The notes under the pieces are model-generated. The model was given only the letters and a program-made list of their open reading frames with translations, searched no databases and was not told where the DNA came from. 6,910 bases of DNA from contig CALZIH010000159.1 of assembly GCA_945787305.1 (NCBI GenBank), positions 1 through 6,910 on the forward strand, read 5' to 3'. The translations under genes and the position numbers were made by a program. The DNA comes from an uncultured Desulfobulbaceae bacterium (GTDB taxonomy: Bacteria > Desulfobacterota > Desulfobulbia > Desulfobulbales > Desulfobulbaceae). Each line of letters opens with the position of its first letter. Position 1 is the stretch's first letter. This document shows, piece by piece, positions 1 through 4,618 of this stretch.

Positions 1-1
1 C

Positions 2-322
2 CGAGAACTTGTCTGGCAGTGGTTTTTTCCGGCAAAGGGATTAACTGTGGTTCCTGGAACCAATGAACGCAGGAGGTATCATGTCCATGATTCCGCCCTG
101 CAGAAAGCGCTACGTACGGCTGTAAAAAAAGCGCAGGTTCCCAAGCGGGTGACTTCCCACACGTTCCGCCACAGTTTCGCCAGCCATTTACTGCAGGCCA
201 ATTACGATATTCGGACCATCCAGGAGTTGCTCGGTCATAGTGATGTCCGGACAACCATGATCTATACCCATACCGTAAAAAGCGTTACCCTGAAAGAGGC
301 GAAAAGCCCGTTGGATTTTTAA
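2..322 (+). CDS. intI: Integron integrase IntI, C-terminal part (5' end outside window)
   Basis: Tyrosine recombinase that exchanges gene cassettes between attI and attC sites. The frame is open from the first bases, so the gene enters from the left edge; about 106 residues are visible of a family usually 320-340 long. The GTG at 47 is internal, not a start. Visible marks are a WQWFFPA segment near 14-34, then an RRRYHVHDSALQKA stretch, which is the IntI-type signature, and the catalytic C-terminal box: HTFRH (His codon 158, Arg codon 167), LLGH (His codon 236) and IYTH with the nucleophilic Tyr at 263-265. It ends in SPLDF, like many chromosomal IntI proteins. The visible catalytic residues are intact, so this end is not decayed. 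In the common layout the cassettes lie on the 5' side of intI, here off the left edge. The N-terminal half, including the first catalytic Arg, cannot be assessed. XerC/D is the alternative but fits the RRYH segment less well. Confidence 0.9.
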   Translation, partial: RELVWQWFFPAKGLTVVPGTNERRRYHVHDSALQKALRTAVKKAQVPKRVTSHTFRHSFASHLLQANYDIRTIQELLGHSDVRTTMIYTHTVKSVTLKEAKSPLDF

Positions 323-400
323 TCATTTCTTTTGCTGTCAATAAGTTGTTACCACATACCATTCCACCGCTGGTATTAACATATTGACTTGGGCGCAAGT

Positions 401-446
401 AAAACAAGCAAAAGGTAGTGTCGGGGTACATGTAAAAAGTACTCAT
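401..446. repeat. Imperfect direct repeat, left copy (flanks the MotA-like gene)
   Basis: This stretch shares ordered blocks with 988-1033: AAAACA, then GTGTYGG, TACATG, AAAAGT and ACTCAT, with small gaps between them. The two copies lie about 590 bp apart and bracket the gene at 525-932. The sequence is A-rich, so chance similarity is possible. No function is assigned. Confidence 0.35.
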
Positions 447-524
447 ATCTCTCACAACCCCTTATCTTAAATAGCCCCAGGTGGTCATGACTCATTACCC
501 TTATTGGTTCTGCTGCTGCTTATG

Positions 525-932
525 CTAGGCTTCGTCTTTCATGAGCCTCTCAAAGACTTGTTTGTCAACTTTGCCAAGAAAAACCCGGGTACAGAGAAGA
601 ATATTTCTTGCTGTATCGCCAGCCTGGATTCGGAGTAGTCCTTCTCTGACAAGGATTTTTTTTAACAGTTCTCTGCCGTTAGATTCATTATAGTAGATGT
701 CGGAGTCGAGGATGTCCCGAACCATTTCAGGGGCTGTTTGGTCGACGATCAGCTGCAGGCCCATCTGAATAAAGGGATCGGTGATGGTGGCTTGTTCTTC
801 TTCCAGGGCCAGCAGTCCACGTTTTTTGCCAATCTGGCCCAGATTCCTTAATGCTTTGATAATTTCCACTAACGATTCCTGATCTTCCTGACTACATGCT
901 GCCTTTGCTGCTAAAGCTAAATCACGTAACAT
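525..932 (-). CDS. Small soluble protein resembling the MotA cytoplasmic region
   Basis: The product is 135 aa with no membrane segment or signal peptide. Residues about 22-80 read KALRNLGQIGKKRGLLALEE, then DPFIQMGLQLIVDQ and PEMVRDILDSDI. This order (RxxGLLALE, DPFxxxGLQLxVD, PExVRxILxxxI) is the pattern of the cytoplasmic segment of the flagellar stator protein MotA. MotA is about 250-290 aa with four membrane helices, none of which are here; the C-terminal third (ILVREGLLRIQAGDTARN onward) does not match MotA as I know it. The start is well supported: AAGAGGA lies four bases before the ATG (minus strand, 937-943). No flagellar gene is nearby. It could be a stand-alone partner of a motor or transport complex, or a family that merely shares this helical motif. 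The protein fold looks real; the function is not established. Confidence 0.7.
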   Translation of the reverse strand: MLRDLALAAKAACSQEDQESLVEIIKALRNLGQIGKKRGLLALEEEQATITDPFIQMGLQLIVDQTAPEMVRDILDSDIYYNESNGRELLKKILVREGLLRIQAGDTARNILLCTRVFLGKVDKQVFERLMKDEA

Positions 933-1232
933 AATTTCCTCTTCTTAAGAATCAGGGGATAGTTCTAACCCTGCTTTCTTCCATTAGAAAACAGAATAGG
1001 TGTTGGATACATGGACTGAAAAGTTGTACTCATTGTACAAGCTGTTATCATCCAAACTCAGGTAGGACGGCGGCAACGATTGGTGCGTTTCTTTTCTTTC
1101 CGTCCCTGACTTCCGGGATTTTTTGCCCATAGTTTCCGTTCCAAAAACCAAGGTTTTTTAAACATTGCCACAGCCTGACATCTGTGACTAAAACGGCCAA
1201 TATTTCATTATACCTTTGGTCTGACCTGTTCA
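933..1232. other. 300-bp gap without a convincing gene
   Basis: The gap lies between the MotA-like gene and the first TIR remnant. It contains the right direct repeat (988-1033), a short stem (about 963-1008) and the palindrome TTGTAC-TCATT-GTACAA (1024-1040). Two weak minus-strand frames exist. One at 984-1130 (48 aa, Lys/Ser-rich, ATG start with GGAA five bases upstream) would run through the repeat. The other ends at 1048 and could start at an ATG near 1233 (about 61 aa). They overlap in different frames and neither resembles a known family, so no gene is called. Confidence 0.5.
988..1033. repeat. Imperfect direct repeat, right copy
   Basis: This is the partner of 401-446, with the same ordered blocks and different gaps. 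It contains GTTGGAT (1002-1008), which fits the integron core consensus GTTRRRY; the left copy has GTCGGGG there and does not fit. It lies upstream of the MotA-like gene, which reads away from it. Confidence 0.35.
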
Positions 1233-1490
1233 TCAAGGTTTGATGCCGGTAATACCCCACTCCAGTCGATCCAGGTTGTCTTCAGATATTCCGCCGCGTA
1301 GGTCGACTCAGGTCAACTCTTGGAGGAAAAGCGGCAATTGCGGTTGTTCGGGTGCATCCGGTAGCAATACGGGGATTACCGGCATGTGACGCTTGACAAA
1401 TTGTGATAGGCAGGCACGCATTTCCGGTATTTCCCCTAATTCCAGGCCGTCTTTGCCGGTCAGCACGGCGGCAGTTCGCGCCGTTTGCAT
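1233..1490 (-). pseudogene. TIR-domain protein remnant 1 (C-terminal half, in-frame TGA)
   Basis: The frame reads TARTAAVLTGKDGLELGEIP, then EMRACLSQFVKRHMPVIPVL and PEQPQLPLFLQELT. It then meets TGA at 1308-1310 and continues in the same frame as VDLRGGISEDNLDRLEWGIT and GIKP before a second TGA at 1233-1235. The pieces match the C-terminal half of the bacterial TIR family whose typical ending is FTWVDLRGG...DRLIWGITGKKP. The first TGA sits where copy 2 (4190-4426) has TGG for Trp, so one base change explains it. TGA also ends relE and the SPOR gene here, which argues against recoding. The N-terminal half of the domain, including the region with the catalytic Glu of NADase TIRs, is absent: a TAA lies just upstream of the ATG at 1490. 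Bacterial TIR proteins often act in NAD-depleting antiphage defence, but this piece cannot be active. It is a dead fragment. Confidence 0.82.
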
Positions 1491-1505
1491 AATTTTTTAA
1501 CGAAT

Positions 1506-1557
1506 TCCGGTGACACTATACTGTTTTACGAGAAAGAAATAGTATTGTGTCACCGGA
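1506..1557. repeat. 17-bp inverted repeat, near-perfect hairpin
   Basis: The arms TCCGGTGACACTATACT (1506-1522) and AGTATTGTGTCACCGGA (1541-1557) are reverse complements with one mismatch, separated by an 18-nt A-rich loop. There is no T-run directly after either arm, so it is a poor fit to an intrinsic terminator. It sits 16 bp beyond the truncated 5' end of TIR remnant 1 and about 70 bp before the phd promoter. It could be a REP/MITE-like unit, a recombination site or an operator. It has no integron RYYYAAC/GTTRRRY cores. Confidence 0.8.
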
Positions 1558-1628
1558 CCTTTGGAAGGTGTTGAAGTAAGTGCTGTTTTTGAGATACGAA
1601 GTCAAGAATTAGAATTAGCGGGCAACTA

Positions 1629-1675
1629 TTGACGACGATATGTACATTTTGTATATTATGTACATATCGTACACG
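1629..1675 (+). promoter_or_regulatory. Promoter and operator of the phd-relE operon
   Basis: TTGACG (1629-1634) and TATATT (1652-1657), separated by exactly 17 bp, make a near-consensus sigma-70 promoter. Over it lie four TGTACA-like hexamers with centres exactly 9 bp apart: TGTACA (1641-1646), TGTATA (1650-1655), TGTACA (1659-1664) and CGTACA (1668-1673). The first and third sit within a perfect 13-bp inverted repeat, ACGATATGTACAT (1635-1647) and ATGTACATATCGT (1658-1670). TGTACA is the known core of YefM-type antitoxin operators, so autorepression by the antitoxin or the antitoxin-toxin complex is the natural reading. A strong ribosome site, GGAGGAG (1680-1686), precedes the phd ATG. Confidence 0.85.
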
Positions 1676-1690
1676 TAATGGAGGAGTATT

Positions 1691-1942
1691 ATGCCTACTA
1701 CAATTTCTACGGCTGATGCCAGAAAACATTTTGCAGATATTGTTAACAAAGTTGCTTACGGAAATGAGCCAATTGTATTGACCCGTCGAGGTCAGGAAGT
1801 GGCTGCTTTGGTTTCCATGAAAGAATTTGAATTGCTCCAGCAAATTGAAGAGCGTATTGATATTGAAGATGCCAAAAAGGCTCTTGCAGAACCAGGTGAG
1901 AATATTCCTGCTAAAGAAGTTTGGGAAAAACTGGGCCTGTAA
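1691..1942 (+). CDS. Type II antitoxin, Phd/YefM family
   Basis: The antitoxin is 83 aa. It is predicted to bind and neutralise the RelE-like toxin encoded next to it and to repress their shared promoter. Residues 1-50 have the Phd/YefM DNA-binding fold pattern: ISTADARKHFADIVNKV, then a beta hairpin PIVLTRRGQEVAALVSMKEF. The Glu/Lys-rich tail from about residue 52 (IEERIDIEDAKKALAEPGEN to the end) is the usual flexible toxin-binding part. Length is typical for the family. The ATG follows GGAGGAG by four bases. The stop is three bases before the toxin ATG, so the two are co-transcribed and probably translationally coupled. The periodic TGTACA operator immediately upstream supports YefM-type autoregulation. 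No sign of decay. Confidence 0.93.
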   Translation: MPTTISTADARKHFADIVNKVAYGNEPIVLTRRGQEVAALVSMKEFELLQQIEERIDIEDAKKALAEPGENIPAKEVWEKLGL

Positions 1943-1945
1943 TTT

Positions 1946-2212
1946 ATGGCATACACTATAGAATTTCGCCCCTCGGTACTTAAAGCTCTTGAGAAAATTC
2001 CTAAACGTGACTTGGTACGAATAAAGAGGAAGGTTGATGAACTTGGCACCAGCTTACCAGATCCTAGTACAACGAAGATGAAGGGAAATAATTCCTTCCA
2101 TAGAATTCGAGCTGGAGCCTACCGGATTATATATGAAATTCATAATGACAAGTTGGTCATCTTGGTTGTAAAGATTGGCCATAGAAAAGACGTTTATAGA
2201 AACCTCCCTTGA
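1946..2212 (+). CDS. Type II toxin, RelE/ParE superfamily (RelE-like)
   Basis: The toxin is 88 aa, the normal length for the family. It is predicted to be a ribosome-dependent mRNA endonuclease held in check by the upstream Phd/YefM antitoxin. N-terminal YTIEFRPSVLKALEKIP and the helix RDLVRIKRKVDEL are typical RelE openings. The core beta sheet reads FHRIRAGAYRIIYEI and LVILVVKIGHRKDVYR. Arg55 or Arg60, Arg80 and Tyr84 lie roughly where E. coli RelE has its catalytic Arg and Tyr residues, so the toxin looks intact and of RelE rather than gyrase-poisoning ParE type; that distinction is inference. The antitoxin is Phd-like rather than RelB-like, a common partner exchange. No separate ribosome site is visible in the 3-bp gap, consistent with coupling. 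It ends in TGA. Confidence 0.93.
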   Translation: MAYTIEFRPSVLKALEKIPKRDLVRIKRKVDELGTSLPDPSTTKMKGNNSFHRIRAGAYRIIYEIHNDKLVILVVKIGHRKDVYRNLP

Positions 2213-2299
2213 TATTCAATTGATTTACTTGCCGATTGTATTTCTACCTCGAAGTAATAATCGACACAGAACGGCCAGATAACCGATTGCCACATCACA

Positions 2300-2332
2300 G
2301 ATCCGTGCGCGCGGTTTTCCCGCACAGGGCTC
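2300..2332 (-). ncRNA. Group II intron domain V-like relic
   Basis: On the minus strand this 33-nt stretch opens GAGCC, has a GAAA loop after GCGG, and closes with a CG bulge and CACGGATC. Domain V of bacterial group II introns is about 34 nt with the same plan: a GAGCC start containing the catalytic AGC triad, a GNRA tetraloop, a two-base bulge on the 3' side and an ACGGTTC end. Here the lower stem carries two mismatches (G-A and C-C), and the distal stem is one base short, so catalysis is doubtful. The 3' side continues TGTGATG and reaches GTGTCGAT near 2261, loosely like an intron terminus, but no clean domain VI with bulged A was found. No intron-encoded reverse transcriptase lies in the roughly 250 bp on the 5' side before the SPOR gene. 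Best read as a fossil of an intron 3' end; a chance GC-rich hairpin cannot be excluded. Confidence 0.5.
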
Positions 2333-2360
2333 CTCTGTATTTAGTATAAGAGCAGTTTTT
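2333..2360 (+). terminator. Possible weak terminator after phd-relE
   Basis: CTCT (2333-2336) pairs with AGAG (2349-2352), extended by TAT/ATA across a bulge, and a run of five T follows at 2356-2360. The stem is short and AT-rich, so termination strength would be low. It lies 120 bp after the relE stop. Confidence 0.25.
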
Positions 2361-2579
2361 AATTCCAATATCCGTTATTCCGGGACGCGGGCTTGTAAAA
2401 TTGTCGGCGCTGGAAAAGCATTTAATGTAATATAATTATTGAACTTTGTGGTAAGTGAGAGGCAGGGTCTTGAAATCTTAGTTTTTTATAAAGCGACAGC
2501 GTCAGTCATTTGAGGTTGCCACTGGAGCAATCGGGGATAGACCACGTTATGCAATCCGATCTCTAGCCGCAAGAAGACA

Positions 2580-4106
2580 TCACAAGCCATTTTCCGACAC
2601 CCAGGCTTCTCCGGGTGTAGTTCGATCCAGTTGATTTTGTATGTAGTTTTCAGCCGCTTCCCTGCTGGAAAATCCCTCTATGCTGACCCGGAACCAGGTT
2701 TTCTCGTCAACTTGAGTTTGACGGACTATAGCTTCCACTCCCAAGGCACGTAATCGTTTTTGTTCTGATTCCGCTGAAGAACGGGTGCTGTAAGAAGAGA
2801 GATTGACAACCCAATTCGGTTGCCTTGGCTTTTCACTCTCCGTCGTCAGTGTATTGTTCAATTGGGCGACCCCTGAATCTTCATTTTCCATGCTTTCAGA
2901 TTCGGTTTTGATCGTGTCCTGAACCTCGTGACCGACAAGCTCACCTTCAAGCGGGGCATGGATTTTCTCAGATTGTGGGGTTGTTGTTGTCAGATTCAAC
3001 TGCTCATCGGAACTTTGCACTGTTTCCGCATCGAATTGAGCTTTGGTTGCATTGTGTGAATCCTTATCCGTGTCGGCAACCTCAGGCAGTATGGCTTCGG
3101 TTTGATCTGTTGTTGCCTCTTCCGGCGGTGTTTGCAGACTCAGGTTGTTACTGTCTTGCGGCTCTTCATGTACTTCCTGCCTTTGAGCAGTGGGTAAAGA
3201 TTCTTGACCGGTGTTGTTGAAAAGGTATGCCATTGCCCCGATAGCGGACAGCACAACCAGGACGAGGAGCATATGATGAATTCGGAGTGGCGATCTCTTG
3301 CCGGCAACCAATTCAGGAGTCTTGTATTCATCAGTGGAGGTTTCATTCTCAGTGCCGGTGGGCAAGGTGGCATTTACCAAGGGCGAATGATTTTTTATAG
3401 GCTGGTCAGGTGTGTCCTGACTAGCGACATCAGGACTTGTTGCGTTGTCATGTGTCTCCGCATCAGCTTCTAAACGCCTTGCTTCTGTGTGTTCGGTTGC
3501 AGCATTATCCGTTGTTGTTGGTGTCTGCTCGCTGTTATGAGTATCAGTTAACTCCGGCGTTCCTGCCGTTAGTTCAAGTTCGCTTTCTTGCTCTAATTGA
3601 TCGTCAAAGGATGGTGAGCGACCATTTCTCTCCGTCTCTGTATCGGTTGCATCATTGATGAGTACCCGCTCGAACAGATCATCCTCTTGTTCTGGGCCGT
3701 TTTCAAGCTGTTGCGAATTGTCTGCTGCCAGTTGTTCATTCAATGTCAAGTCGTCTACAACAGGCTCGGGTTCCTGCTCCATCTCATACTTGCTTTGCTC
3801 GATTGTCTCATCATCGGACAAAACCCGAGAAACATCCCTCTCCGAGTTCAGGTTTACATCAGGATTTCTTTCGTCAGCATGCACATCTGCTTTTGGAGCA
3901 GGTTTATCGCTAGTCGCTTCTGCCCAATAGCCTTCGGTCGATTCTCCTGCGGTTGGCTTGGCAAGAAGATCCGTGTCCGTCACACGTAAAGCTTCTTCAA
4001 CCAGACTGTCGATTTCTTCCCCCAGGTGTTTGTCGGATGAATCATGATCCGTACCGATTGCGGACGAAAGGGAGTGGGGTTGTCCAGAACCTTTTTTTTC
4101 AGTCAT
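2580..4106 (-). CDS. SPOR-domain single-pass inner-membrane protein, DamX-like topology
   Basis: The product is 508 aa. Residues 1-270 form a long, very acidic, Glu/Asp/Thr/Ser-rich and probably disordered cytoplasmic region. Residues 272-276 are basic (RSPLR) and are followed by one membrane helix at about 277-296 (HHMLLVLVVLSAIGAMAYLF), which by the positive-inside rule puts the N-terminus in the cytoplasm. Residues 297-428 are a second acidic, Thr/Gln-rich periplasmic linker. Residues 430-505 form a SPOR domain (NWVVNLSSYSTRSSAESEQK, LGVEAIVRQTQ, WFRVSIEGFSSREAAENYI). SPOR domains bind denuded peptidoglycan at the division septum, so a cell-division or envelope role is likely. Layout matches DamX; E. 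coli DamX is somewhat shorter. No aro/dam neighbours are seen, so orthology is not claimed. Only a weak GAGAG precedes the ATG by about eight bases. It stands alone and ends in TGA. Confidence 0.88.
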   Translation of the reverse strand: MTEKKGSGQPHSLSSAIGTDHDSSDKHLGEEIDSLVEEALRVTDTDLLAKPTAGESTEGYWAEATSDKPAPKADVHADERNPDVNLNSERDVSRVLSDDETIEQSKYEMEQEPEPVVDDLTLNEQLAADNSQQLENGPEQEDDLFERVLINDATDTETERNGRSPSFDDQLEQESELELTAGTPELTDTHNSEQTPTTTDNAATEHTEARRLEADAETHDNATSPDVASQDTPDQPIKNHSPLVNATLPTGTENETSTDEYKTPELVAGKRSPLRIHHMLLVLVVLSAIGAMAYLFNNTGQESLPTAQRQEVHEEPQDSNNLSLQTPPEEATTDQTEAILPEVADTDKDSHNATKAQFDAETVQSSDEQLNLTTTTPQSEKIHAPLEGELVGHEVQDTIKTESESMENEDSGVAQLNNTLTTESEKPRQPNWVVNLSSYSTRSSAESEQKRLRALGVEAIVRQTQVDEKTWFRVSIEGFSSREAAENYIQNQLDRTTPGEAWVSENGL

Positions 4107-4189
4107 CTAGTGCTCTCATCAAGCTGATTTGGTCAATGTAACTGGAGATAATTTACTTACTCTTTCGTCGTACTTCATATTTATTCGCC

Positions 4190-4426
4190 TTACTCCGGTC
4201 GATCCAGATTGTCTTTGGTTGATCCACCGCGCAGGTCGCCCCAGGTAAACTCTTGGAGAAAGAGCGGCAATTGCGGTTGGTCGGGTGCGTCCGGGAGCAG
4301 TACGGGAATCACCGGCATATGACGCTTGACAAATTGTGACAGACAGGCACGCATTTCAAATATTTCCCAGGTACCGAGTCCATCTTTGCCGATCCGCATG
4401 ACGGCGGTTCGAGTTGCAATATACAC
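4190..4426 (-). pseudogene. TIR-domain protein remnant 2 (C-terminal half)
   Basis: This is a paralogue of the remnant at 1233-1490, in the same orientation, about 80% identical in DNA by eye. From a GTG it reads RTAVMRIGKDGLGTWEIF, EMRACLSQFVKRHMPVIPVL, PDQPQLPLFLQEFTWGDLRG, then LDRPE and TAA. It keeps the Trp (TGG) that is TGA in copy 1. It loses the final WGITGxKP block, which copy 1 keeps, so the two copies are broken differently at the 3' end. At the 5' end both start at nearly the same residue of the domain, just after an A-rich AAAAAATYAT tract; here a TGA at 4445-4447 closes the frame. The half of the TIR domain with the catalytic Glu is absent, so no NADase activity is expected. It might be expressed as a 78-aa peptide, but no ribosome site is visible; pseudogene is the better call. 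Confidence 0.8.
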
Positions 4427-4618
4427 TATGATTTTTTGTGGTATTCAACACCAATATGCCGTTTGCAAACAGCTCATCACCATTGGTAATAGAGCAAGGA
4501 ATGAAATAACGGTCGCCCCTCAATGTTTTGTCATAGGCCAAATTGAATCTCTCTGATAGTCTGGGTGGACCAATTTAACCGCAATTAAAGAAATTATACA
4601 ACGATTCCCTTTTTATAC

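Larger units (their letters stand above)
2213..2579. other. 367-bp gap between convergent genes, containing an intron-like relic
   Basis: This gap separates the 3' ends of relE (+) and the SPOR gene (-). The only clear structures are the domain V-like hairpin at 2300-2332 and an AT-rich hairpin with T-run next to it. A loose inverted repeat (about 2529-2562, ATCGG/CCGAT arms with a long loop) lies after the SPOR stop and lacks a T-run. No open frame here resembles a protein, and no reverse transcriptase is present. Confidence 0.6.

Noticed and set aside
310..316. GTTGGAT as an attI/attC core at the end of intI
   Set aside because: It encodes the conserved C-terminal Pro-Leu-Asp of IntI, so the match is explained by coding, and no paired RYYYAAC lies at proper distance.
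386..400. Hairpin ACTTG-GGCG-CAAGT as intI terminator
   Set aside because: The stem is only five pairs and no T-run follows.
678..684. GTTAGAT, fitting the integron core consensus
   Set aside because: It lies inside the well-supported MotA-like gene with no inverted partner.
963..1008. Imperfect stem TTCTAAC...GTTGGAT as a definite attC site
   Set aside because: It is only 46 nt, shorter than usual attC sites, the left core breaks the RYYYAAC rule at its first base, and stem pairing is patchy. Kept only as part of a low-confidence finding.
1048..1260. Minus-strand frame of about 61-70 codons
   Set aside because: It overlaps the TIR remnant's conserved tail in another frame, has a weak start and resembles no family.
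1792..2049. Minus-strand frame across phd and relE
   Set aside because: It is antisense to two clear toxin-antitoxin genes; a shadow.
2975..4141. Several plus-strand frames opposite the SPOR gene
   Set aside because: They are antisense to a 508-codon gene with a clear domain layout and look like low-complexity mirror translations.
4356..4541. Minus-strand frame of 61 codons (with YDKTLRGDRYFIPCSITNGD)
   Set aside because: Its first 35 residues look protein-like and might be a scrap of another gene, but the rest overlaps TIR remnant 2 in a different frame, with no family recognised and no ribosome site.
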